Assembly: GCF_022647665.1 (NCBI RefSeq)
Contig: NZ_CP071872.1
Coordinates: forward strand, 3,534,001 to 3,598,000
Source of the DNA: Streptomyces formicae
Lineage (GTDB): Bacteria > Actinomycetota > Actinomycetes > Streptomycetales > Streptomycetaceae
Direction of reading: 5' to 3'
DNA length: 64,000 nucleotides
A model generated the notes under the pieces. It did not search any database. It saw only the letters and a program-made list of their open reading frames with translations, and had not been told where the DNA came from. Every line of letters starts with the position of its first letter. Position 1 is the first letter of the stretch. Positions 36,600-44,471 of this stretch are shown here, piece by piece. A program made the position numbers and the translations under genes.

Positions 36600-38728
36600 C
36601 CGCGGACGACCGCGCCGCCGCGGCGCGGCGCGCCGTCGCACGGCTGGCGCCGTCGCTGGCGGACGCGGTGGAGCTGCGTATGGAGGAGCGCGGCGCGGGC
36701 GGCGGCGAGGGCTTCTCGATCGCGCCGCACGACGGCCGTGGGGACGGCCGGGCGGACGGCCGCGTGCGGATCACGGGGACGACGACCGTCGCCCTGGTCA
36801 GCGGCTTCCACTGGTATCTGCGGCACGTCGCCGGCGGCCACCTCTCCCGCACCGGCGACACCGTGCCCGCCGAGGCACCTCTGCCGGACGCGGCGATCCT
36901 GAAGTCCACTCCGTACACGGACCGGTACATCTACAACTTCACCGTCAACGGCTACACCTCGCCCTACTGGACCTTCGCCGAGTGGGAGCGGGAGCTCGAC
37001 CTGATCGCCGCCCACGGCATCAACCGGGCGCTGGTGACCACCGGTCTGGAGCAGGTCTGGGTGGACACCTTCAGCCGGTTCGGGTACTCGGCGCAGGAGG
37101 TCCGCGAGTGGATCTGCGCGCCGTCCCTCCAGCCCTGGCAGCACATGGCCAACATCGCCGGCATCGGGCCGGTGCCGTCACCCGGGCTGATGGAGCGCCG
37201 GGTGGAGCTCGGCCGGCGGATTGTCGCGCGGATGCGGGAGCTGGGCATCGAGCCGGTGCTGCCGGGGTTCGCGGGCATGGTGCCGGACGGCTTCACGGAG
37301 CGCGTGCCGGGCGCGAGGACCGTTCAGCAGGGCAGCTGGGGGCCCTTCACCCGGCCCGACTGGCTGGCGACCGACGGTACGCACTACCGGCAGGTGGCCG
37401 CGGCGTACTACGAGGCCCAGCAGGAGCTGTTCGGCACCGCCCGGTACCAGGCCGTCGACCTGCTCCACGAGGGCGGCACACCCGGCGACGTCGATCCGGG
37501 CGCCGCCGCGCGGGGCGTGGAGCGAGCCCTGCGCGACGCCTTCGGGCCGGACTACCGCTGGGTCGTGCAGGCTTGGGGCGGCAACCCGCGCGACGACATC
37601 CTCGCGGCCGTCGACCGCAGCCGTCTGCTCGTGCTCGACCTCGGCACCGAGCACGACGAGCGCTGGCGGAAGGACGCCTTCCAGGGGGCGCCGTGGGCCC
37701 TGGGCACCCTGGCCAACGTGGGCGGCCGGGAGGGCCTCTACGGCGCGGTGGGCGATCTGCTGAGCCGTGTGCCCGCGACGCTCAGGGAGCCCGGCAGGGG
37801 TGGGCTGACCGGGCTTGCCGTGATGCTGGAGGGCGTACGGAACCAGACGGTGATCCAGGCCGCGCTCTCCGATCTGGTGTGGGAGACGGAGCCGGCCGTG
37901 GACCCGGAGACCTGGGTCGCCCACTACGCCGCCTCCCGCTACGGCGCCGACGACGAGTCCGCCCGCGAGGCGTGGCTGCTGCTGCTGCGATCCGCGTACG
38001 ACAGCTGGACGGACTGGCCGTCCGGCGCCGACTCCCTCTTCAACGCGCGCCCCTCGCTCGACGCGGCGAAAGCTTCGCCCTTCGCCCCGGAGCGCCTGAG
38101 CTACGACCCGGCGCTGGTGGAGCAGGCGCTGCGCGCCCTGCTGTCCGCCGCGCCCCGGCTGGGCCATGCCGACACCTACCTGTACGACCTCGTCGACATC
38201 GCCCGCCAGGTCCTCGCCAACCGGGCCCGCGTCCTGCTGCCGCGGATCAAGGCGGCCCACGAGGCGGCGGACAGCGGGGAGTTCGACCGGCTGGCACGCG
38301 CGTTCCTGGACACGGCGCGCCTCGCCGACACCGTCCTCGCCACCCGCCCCGAGTTCCTGCTGGAGCCGTGGCTCCGGCAGGCCGAGCGGTGGGGCGCCGA
38401 CGTGCAGGAGCGCGCGGCACTGCGGGCGGACGCGGCGCGCCTGGTCACCGTGTGGGGTGACCGTCCGGCCGCCGACTGGGTCGAGGACTACGCCAACCAC
38501 GACTGGGCCGGGCTGCTGTCCGCGTACTACATCCCGCGCTGGGAGCGGTACTTCGACGCACTGTCCGCGTCGCTGCGCTTGGGCGCGGAGCCGCCTCCCT
38601 CCGACTGGTTCGCCCATGGCGCGGCCTGGGCACAGCACCCCCCTCGCACGGCCGACCGTCCCACCGGCGACCCGCTGCGGGCGGTCGGGTCCGTCACCGA
38701 CACCCTCACGTCAGGAGAGCCCACGTGA
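36590..38728 (+). CDS. GH89 alpha-N-acetylglucosaminidase (intracellular)
   Basis: The 712-residue product matches human NAGLU and clostridial GH89 enzymes: an N-terminal small domain, then the barrel with FTVNGYTSPYWTF, EWICAPSLQPWQHM and the two candidate catalytic Glu, Glu294 in DLLHEGG and Glu414 in VMLEGVRNQ. GH89 enzymes remove terminal alpha-GlcNAc, as in heparan or heparosan (GlcNAc-alpha-1,4-GlcA) and in gastric-type mucin glycans. There is no signal peptide, so it acts on imported fragments. It overlaps the lyase C gene by 10 bases and the GH16 gene by 4. GH89 beside uronate lyases is strong evidence that the polymer contains alpha-GlcNAc. Confidence 0.9.
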   Translation: MALTADDRAAAARRAVARLAPSLADAVELRMEERGAGGGEGFSIAPHDGRGDGRADGRVRITGTTTVALVSGFHWYLRHVAGGHLSRTGDTVPAEAPLPDAAILKSTPYTDRYIYNFTVNGYTSPYWTFAEWERELDLIAAHGINRALVTTGLEQVWVDTFSRFGYSAQEVREWICAPSLQPWQHMANIAGIGPVPSPGLMERRVELGRRIVARMRELGIEPVLPGFAGMVPDGFTERVPGARTVQQGSWGPFTRPDWLATDGTHYRQVAAAYYEAQQELFGTARYQAVDLLHEGGTPGDVDPGAAARGVERALRDAFGPDYRWVVQAWGGNPRDDILAAVDRSRLLVLDLGTEHDERWRKDAFQGAPWALGTLANVGGREGLYGAVGDLLSRVPATLREPGRGGLTGLAVMLEGVRNQTVIQAALSDLVWETEPAVDPETWVAHYAASRYGADDESAREAWLLLLRSAYDSWTDWPSGADSLFNARPSLDAAKASPFAPERLSYDPALVEQALRALLSAAPRLGHADTYLYDLVDIARQVLANRARVLLPRIKAAHEAADSGEFDRLARAFLDTARLADTVLATRPEFLLEPWLRQAERWGADVQERAALRADAARLVTVWGDRPAADWVEDYANHDWAGLLSAYYIPRWERYFDALSASLRLGAEPPPSDWFAHGAAWAQHPPRTADRPTGDPLRAVGSVTDTLTSGEPT

Positions 38729-39579
38729 AGCACCGTCGTCATGCCGCCGTGGCCACCGCCGCGGCCCTCGCCCTCGCGGCCCTGCTCCCGGGGCCGGTGC
38801 ACGCCGACGCGCGCGCGGCCGGGGTCGACCCCAACACCCCCGCCGGGGTCCGCCCCAACGGCGGCAGCACCCACCAGACCCTCGTCTTCAGCGACGAGTT
38901 CTACGGCACCTCGCTCGACACCGCCAAGTGGTCCTCCGTCGACGCGAAGCGCCGCGACGGCCAGTACTTCGACCACTGGTGGAAGCCCTCGAACGTCAAG
39001 GTCAACCCCAACCCGAACTCGATCAACGGCGGCAACCTCTGGATCTCGCTCTCCCAGCTGAGCGCGACCGAGTACGCCACGGGCGAGATCGAGGGCCGGG
39101 GCAAGTTCGACTTCACCTTCGGCACCGTCGAGTGGCGCGCCCAGATGCCGCCCAACCACGACCTCTTCGGCGCGCTCTGGATGATGCCTCCGGGCGGCAT
39201 CAGCGGCGTGGACGGCACGTCCCGCGACGGCGGCGAGTACGACGTCATCGAGAGCACGTCCGCCTCCGACAGCTACGGCAACACCATCCACTACGACGGC
39301 TACGGCGCCGACCACAAGGCGTCGTCCGTGAACGTCAGCGCCCCCGGCCTGCACAGCGGATACCACACCTACACCGTCGAGTGGCGGCCGGATCGCATGA
39401 TCTTCCGCTACGACGGCACCGTCGTGCGCGACATCACCGACCCGAAACTCATCAGCCAGGTGCCGATGTTCCCGGTGATCTCCAGCGAGGCCGCCGAGTG
39501 GGCCGCCGGCTCGATCTTCGACGCGCCGCTCGACTACCGCTCGAACATGTACGTCGACTACATCCGCGTCTGGCAGTAA
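38725..39579 (+). CDS. Secreted GH16-family glycoside hydrolase
   Basis: This 284-residue exported protein has a signal peptide (to about 28) and one GH16 jelly-roll with the catalytic motif EYDVIE (Glu171, Asp173, Glu176) and the upstream DEFYG segment. GH16 enzymes cut beta-1,3/1,4-glucans or galactans in endo mode; the subfamily cannot be told from sequence alone. The GTG at 38725 overlaps the GH89 stop (GTGA) with AGGAG upstream, which places it in the lyase series. In this context it could cut an unusual beta-linked backbone. Confidence 0.88.
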   Translation: MKHRRHAAVATAAALALAALLPGPVHADARAAGVDPNTPAGVRPNGGSTHQTLVFSDEFYGTSLDTAKWSSVDAKRRDGQYFDHWWKPSNVKVNPNPNSINGGNLWISLSQLSATEYATGEIEGRGKFDFTFGTVEWRAQMPPNHDLFGALWMMPPGGISGVDGTSRDGGEYDVIESTSASDSYGNTIHYDGYGADHKASSVNVSAPGLHSGYHTYTVEWRPDRMIFRYDGTVVRDITDPKLISQVPMFPVISSEAAEWAAGSIFDAPLDYRSNMYVDYIRVWQ

Positions 39580-39618
39580 GAGCAGCCCTCCGGTCCCCCC
39601 ACCCACCCACCCGTGAAC

Positions 39619-39647
39619 GGCGGGCCCGCCCACGTGACGGGTCCGCC
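39619..39647 (+). terminator. Intercistronic hairpin between the GH16 and small-lyase genes
   Basis: A 10-bp stem with one G-T pair (GGCGGGCCCG with CGGGTCCGCC) encloses a 9-base loop. It is the third such hairpin within the plus-strand gene series. Confidence 0.55.
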
Positions 39648-39674
39648 TCCCCCCACCACCACCAGGAAGAGGCC

Positions 39675-40391
39675 ATGCGACGACGCACGCTCCGATCCCT
39701 TCTCGCACTGCCCGCCATCGCCGCCGCTACGGCGCTGGCCATGGCCACGCCCGCCGAGGCCGCGGTCGTGTGGAACGGCGACGCCGACAACGGCATGACC
39801 TTCCGCGAGTTCCTCTGCGACTCCGGGAACTACGTCTACACCCCCGACTGGGGCGACGGGCGCGGCAAGCACTGGGGCTTTGTCGCCAAGGCCGGCACGA
39901 CGCGCTGTGAGTCCTACGGCGTCATGGTCGGCGGCTCCGAGTACAACTTCACCAGCGGGAAGGCGTACTGGTTCGGCTGGGAGCAGATGACCCTCACCGA
40001 CAACTGGGGCGTCTTCTTCCAGTGGAAGTCGAACGGCACGGGCGAGCAGCACGACCAGAACTACCCGGTGATCATGATGATCCTCGAAGGCCGGCTGAAC
40101 GTCTGGTATGTCGCCCCCGGCGAGGTCTGGAACCACGTCACCTCGGTGCCCTGGACGGCCAAGACCTGGCACAAGCTCGAACTGGGCATCAACGCTCAGT
40201 CCAACACCACGGGTTCGTTCCAGCTGTGGCTTGACGGCGACCTGGTCACCGACGTCAAGAACGCCCGCACCTGGGATCTCGTGGGCAACAAGCCGCGGTG
40301 GGGCGTGTACGACACCAACGTCCTCGCCGAGGACCAGGTCAACTGGGTCAACGGCCTCACGATGGGGACGACCAGGGGAGACGTCGACTAG
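39675..40391 (+). CDS. Secreted jelly-roll polysaccharide lyase-like protein, paralogue 2
   Basis: This 238-residue exported protein is a close paralogue of the one at 32973-33701. It shares the WNGDAD start, the PDWGDGRGK segment, FFQWKSNGTGEQHDQNYP, WHKLELGINAQSNTTG and KPRWGVYDTN. The signal peptide runs to about residue 33. The ATG at 39675 follows AGGAAGAGG. Two copies in one series suggest complementary cleavage sites. It is the last gene of the plus-strand lyase series; no clear terminator follows. Confidence 0.75.
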   Translation: MRRRTLRSLLALPAIAAATALAMATPAEAAVVWNGDADNGMTFREFLCDSGNYVYTPDWGDGRGKHWGFVAKAGTTRCESYGVMVGGSEYNFTSGKAYWFGWEQMTLTDNWGVFFQWKSNGTGEQHDQNYPVIMMILEGRLNVWYVAPGEVWNHVTSVPWTAKTWHKLELGINAQSNTTGSFQLWLDGDLVTDVKNARTWDLVGNKPRWGVYDTNVLAEDQVNWVNGLTMGTTRGDVD

Positions 40392-40699
40392 CTGATCTCG
40401 GCCCGTGCCCGTACTCCCGCCGCTACTGCAGGTAAGCACGTGCTATCCGCCCCCTCAAGCCTTATGGCCCGCATTCATCGGAGGGATGCCGGAATGCTCA
40501 CGGCTCGCTCGGCGTCCCGGTGGTCCGGCGTTCCGGTGTTCCGACACCCGAATGTCCAAGCGGACTTGGACGTTTCTCCATTCCTTCGGTACGTGCTGTT
40601 GACCGGGGGCGTCGTCGGTGGGTTGGATCGGCAGACAGAGATCCAGAGGGCAGAGATCCGATCACTCTGTCCTGTACCCCCACTCCGACAGGAGTCGCA
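40392..40699 (+). promoter_or_regulatory. 308-bp gap with a weak promoter candidate for the GH20 gene
   Basis: No gene is seen. A TTGACC (40599-40604) followed after 18 bases by TTGGAT (40623-40628) is a weak promoter candidate about 72 bases before the GH20 start. No copy of the AATCG-type operator was found, which separates this unit from the lyase regulon. Confidence 0.35.
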
Positions 40700-42643
40700 G
40701 TGCTGCGCAGACGCTCCATCCCCCGGCTGCTGGGCACCCTGGCAGGCGCCCTGCTCATGGTCGCAGGACCCGTACCGGGCGCCGTCGGGGCCCCGGCCGG
40801 TGCAGCCGGCCCGGCCCCCGCCGCCGCACCGCCGGTCACCGTCCCGGCCCTCACGGACTGGACGCCCCGAGAGGGCAGTTACTCCTTCGGCCGAACCACG
40901 CGCCTCGTCGCCGACGCCCGCGACAAGCAGGCGCGGCGTGTCGCCGCCACCCTCGGCGGGGACCTCCGCGCGGCCGGGCGGGGCACCGTACCCGTCGTGG
41001 ACGGCGGAGCCCGGAAGGGGGACGTCGTCGTCACCGTCGATCCTGCCCGCGGCAAGGCCCTGGGCAAGGAGGGGTACGAGCTCACGGCCGGCGGCACCCT
41101 CACCATCACCGGTGCCACCGAGGTCGGCGCCTTCTACGGCACGCGCACGCTCCTCCAACTCCTCGCCGCGGGCGACCGGATACCGGCGGGACGCACGGTG
41201 GACGTGCCGCAGTACGCCGAGCGCGGCGTCGGCGTGTGCGCCTGCTACATCCACATCACCCCCGAGTGGCTGGAGAACCTCGTACGCGACATGGCGTACA
41301 ACAAGCTCAACCAGCTGCTCCTCGAACTGAAGGTGAAGAGCGAGGCCCATCCCGAGGCCAACACCTGGGGCTACTACACGAAGGACGAGATCCGGGCGCT
41401 CGTCGCACTCGGCGAGAAGTACCACGTCACCGTCATCCCGGAGATCAACTCCCCGGGACACATGGACCCGTGGATCGAGAACCGGCCAGACCTCCAGCTC
41501 ACCGACATCGACGGCAAGCCCCAGCCGTCCCGCCTCGACGTCACCGCCCCCGAGGCGTTCGCCTACTACACCTCGCTCATCGACGAGTACGCCGAGGTCT
41601 TCACCTCCGGCGCCTGGCACATGGGCGCCGACGAGTACATGCTCGGCTCGGACTTCGCCAAGTACCCGCACGTCCTGGAGTACGCACGCCAGAAGTACGG
41701 CCCGGACGCCACCCCGCAGGACGCCTTCATCGACTTCGTCAACCGCGTCCACGACCACGCCGCCGCCAAGGGCAAGCGGCTGCGCATCTGGAACGACGGG
41801 CTCACCGGCGACAACACCGTGCCCGTCAAGGCCGGTACGACCGTCGAGCACTGGCTCGGCGTGAAGACGAAGCCGAGCGAACTCCTCGCCCAGGGCTACC
41901 CCGTGCTCAACGCCTCGTACTCGCTCTACCTGATCCGCGGCGGCTTCCACATGAACACGAAGTCGCTGTACGAGCAGCAGTGGGACCCGCGCAGCTTCGA
42001 GGGCGAGAAGGTCGCCTCCCGCGACGGCATCACCGGAGCGAAGATCAGCCTCTGGCCGGACAACGGCCGCGGCAACACCGAGAACGAAGTCGCCGCGAGC
42101 ATGTACCTCCCGCTGCGCTACGTCGCCCAGACCACCTGGGGCACCCCGAACCCGGACGCCACCTACGACGCCTTCACCGCCCGCGCCGAGGCCGCGGGCC
42201 ACGCCCCCGGATGGCGCGACCTGACCCGGCTGCCCGTCACCGAGGGCACGTACACGCTGCGTGACAGCAAGGGCAGACTCGCCCCCGCCGACTGGCGGAT
42301 CAGCCGCACCGCCGACGGCTACGCCACGCTGACGTCCGCGGCGAGCGGACGCTGCGCCGAGACCCGCAGCGGTCGGCTCACGCTCAACGTCCCGCTCCAG
42401 CCCGGCACCCCGGTCACCGAGGAGAGCTGCGCGGCGTCCAACACACTCCAGCGCTGGCAGCTCACCGCGGTCCCCGGCGGCTACCGCCTCACCAACGCCA
42501 TCACGCAGATGGCCGTCCACGTCACCGAGGACGGCCGGATGGTGCAGTACCCGGCCGACCAGCAGCCGCCCGCCGTCTGGCGCCTTGGGAGTGTCTTCAA
42601 CGTAGCGTCGTCCGCCCGGACCGCCGGGCAGACGGGACTTTGA
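40700..42643 (+). CDS. Secreted GH20 beta-N-acetylhexosaminidase or lacto-N-biosidase
   Basis: This 647-residue exported enzyme has a signal peptide (to about 30), a GH20 N-terminal alpha/beta domain and the catalytic barrel with the Asp-Glu pair in WHMGADEYM (Asp311, Glu312), which works by substrate-assisted catalysis. The last about 140 residues look like a ricin-type beta-trefoil (CAETRSGRLTL, NTLQRWQLTAV). Ordinary hexosaminidase and lacto-N-biosidase both occur in GH20; Streptomyces is known to make a lacto-N-biosidase together with a secreted fucosidase, and a fucosidase gene follows here. The GTG at 40700 has AGGAG at 6 bases; a longer frame from 40520 lacks this. Confidence 0.88.
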   Translation: MLRRRSIPRLLGTLAGALLMVAGPVPGAVGAPAGAAGPAPAAAPPVTVPALTDWTPREGSYSFGRTTRLVADARDKQARRVAATLGGDLRAAGRGTVPVVDGGARKGDVVVTVDPARGKALGKEGYELTAGGTLTITGATEVGAFYGTRTLLQLLAAGDRIPAGRTVDVPQYAERGVGVCACYIHITPEWLENLVRDMAYNKLNQLLLELKVKSEAHPEANTWGYYTKDEIRALVALGEKYHVTVIPEINSPGHMDPWIENRPDLQLTDIDGKPQPSRLDVTAPEAFAYYTSLIDEYAEVFTSGAWHMGADEYMLGSDFAKYPHVLEYARQKYGPDATPQDAFIDFVNRVHDHAAAKGKRLRIWNDGLTGDNTVPVKAGTTVEHWLGVKTKPSELLAQGYPVLNASYSLYLIRGGFHMNTKSLYEQQWDPRSFEGEKVASRDGITGAKISLWPDNGRGNTENEVAASMYLPLRYVAQTTWGTPNPDATYDAFTARAEAAGHAPGWRDLTRLPVTEGTYTLRDSKGRLAPADWRISRTADGYATLTSAASGRCAETRSGRLTLNVPLQPGTPVTEESCAASNTLQRWQLTAVPGGYRLTNAITQMAVHVTEDGRMVQYPADQQPPAVWRLGSVFNVASSARTAGQTGL

Positions 42644-42686
42644 AGACACGACCCAGCCCCCCCCACTGACCACGGAGGACCCGCAC

Positions 42687-44336
42687 ATGGCCATCAGCAG
42701 ACGCCTCTTCGTCGGCGCGGTCGCCGCGTCCAGCACGTCGTTCGCGCTCGCCGCGCACTCCGGCACCGCGAACGCGGCACCCGCGCCCGCGGCGGCCGCG
42801 GCTTCCGCGCCACCTGTGGAGCCGTACTACCGCATCCCCGTCACCACCTCCGACACCCCGGAGGAACTCGTCGCCAAGGCCGCCCGCGTCCGGCCAACGG
42901 AGCGGCAGATCACCTGGCAGCGCCTGGAGAAGACCGCCTTCCTGCACTTCGGCGTCAACACCTTCACCGGTCTCGAATGGGGCACCGGCGACGAGGACCC
43001 GGACGTCTTCCAGCCGGTGGGCCTCGACACCGACCAGTGGGCGCGGGCGCTGCGCGACGGCGGATTCCGGCTCGCCATCCTCACCGTCAAGCACCACGAC
43101 GGCTTCGTCCTCTACCCCTCCCGCTACACCCGGCACAGCGTCGTCTCCAGCAGCTGGCAGGACGGCCGCGGCGATGTGCTGCGCTCCTTCGCCGACTCGA
43201 TGCGGCGCCACGGCATCAAGGTCGGCGTCTACGTCTCCCCGGCCGACGAGAACCAGTACCTGCACGGCGTCTACGCCAACGGCAGCGCCCGCACCACGCA
43301 CACCGTCCCGACCCTCACCGAGGGCGACGACCGCGCGAGCGAGGAGCTGCGCACCTTCGAGCTCCAGGGCACCGACTACGGCGCCTACATGCTCAACCAG
43401 CTCTACGAGGTGCTCACCGAGTACGGCCCCATCGACGAGGTGTGGTTCGACGGCGCCCAGGGCCGCATCCCCCCGGACAAGGTGGAGCGCTACGACTGGG
43501 ACAGCTGGTACGAACTCGTCCGCACCCTCGCCCCCGACGCGTCGGTCGCCGTCTCCGGCCCCGACGTGCGCTGGGTCGGCAACGAGGGCGGACTCGCACG
43601 CGAGGACGAGTGGAGCGTCGTACCGGTCAAGGAGAAGGACTACGGCCGCACCGACTACGCGCTCCACTACGAGGCGGCCGACCAGGGCAGCCGCGCGGCG
43701 CTGGTGGAGGCGCAGCCACTGGCCCAGTACCTCCAGTGGTGGCCGGCGGAGTGCGACGTCTCCATCAGGCCCGGCTGGTTCTACCACGCCGACCAGCAGC
43801 CGAAGACGGTGGAGCAGCTGACCGACATCTGGTTCCGCTCGGTCGGCCGCAACTCCGTGCTGCTGCTGAACATCCCGCCGGACCAGCAGGGCCGGCTGCC
43901 GGACGCGGACGTCACGGTCCTGCGGGAGTTCCGCGAGCGCACCGAGCGCGAACTGCCGCAGGACCTGGCACGAGGCGCACGGGCCTGGGGCGACGGCCGG
44001 CGCCCCGGCCGCGCCGTCGACGGCGACCCGGACACGGCCTGGACCGCACCGGCGCCAGCGAAGGGCACGCTCACGGTCGACCTCGGCCGTGACCGCGCCG
44101 TCGACCGCATCCGGCTGGCCGAGGACGTCCGGCAGGGCCAGCAGGTGGAGTCGGCGGTCGTCGAGGCCCGTACGGACGCCGGCTGGCAGCGGATCGCGGA
44201 GGTCGGCACGATCGGCGCGAGCCGCATCCTGGCGCTGCCGGCGCCGGTGACGGCCCGTCAGTGGCGGCTGCGGATCCTCGGCTCCCGGGAGACGGCCTCG
44301 ATCTCCGGCTTCGAGCTCCACCGCTCACGCGTGTGA
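42687..44336 (+). CDS. Secreted GH29 alpha-L-fucosidase (1,3/1,4 type candidate) with C-terminal discoidin-like domain
   Basis: This 549-residue enzyme has a twin-arginine-like start (MAISRRLFVGAV), a GH29 barrel with FLHFGVNTF, the KHHDG motif and the nucleophile segment IDEVWFDGAQGR (Asp255), and a C-terminal F5/8-type binding domain (GRRPGRAVDGDPDTAW). Its sequence is distant from the intracellular fucosidase at 25299 and resembles subfamily B enzymes, which remove alpha-1,3/1,4-fucose from Lewis-type glycans. It follows the GH20 gene by 43 bases, so the two probably act together outside the cell. Confidence 0.88.
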   Translation: MAISRRLFVGAVAASSTSFALAAHSGTANAAPAPAAAAASAPPVEPYYRIPVTTSDTPEELVAKAARVRPTERQITWQRLEKTAFLHFGVNTFTGLEWGTGDEDPDVFQPVGLDTDQWARALRDGGFRLAILTVKHHDGFVLYPSRYTRHSVVSSSWQDGRGDVLRSFADSMRRHGIKVGVYVSPADENQYLHGVYANGSARTTHTVPTLTEGDDRASEELRTFELQGTDYGAYMLNQLYEVLTEYGPIDEVWFDGAQGRIPPDKVERYDWDSWYELVRTLAPDASVAVSGPDVRWVGNEGGLAREDEWSVVPVKEKDYGRTDYALHYEAADQGSRAALVEAQPLAQYLQWWPAECDVSIRPGWFYHADQQPKTVEQLTDIWFRSVGRNSVLLLNIPPDQQGRLPDADVTVLREFRERTERELPQDLARGARAWGDGRRPGRAVDGDPDTAWTAPAPAKGTLTVDLGRDRAVDRIRLAEDVRQGQQVESAVVEARTDAGWQRIAEVGTIGASRILALPAPVTARQWRLRILGSRETASISGFELHRSRV

Positions 44337-44344
44337 CCGCAGGA

Positions 44345-44372
44345 GGGCGGGTCCGGATGACCGGACCCGCCC
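44345..44372 (+). terminator. Hairpin terminator after the secreted fucosidase
   Basis: A perfect 12-bp stem (GGGCGGGTCCGG with its complement) closes a 4-base ATGA loop, 8 bases past the stop codon. Confidence 0.8.
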
Positions 44373-44405
44373 CTTCGGACGCTCCGCGCCCACGGGTTGA
44401 CGGCG

Positions 44406-44453
<48 letters not shown>

Positions 44454-44471
44454 TCACGCCTCACACCCTTG

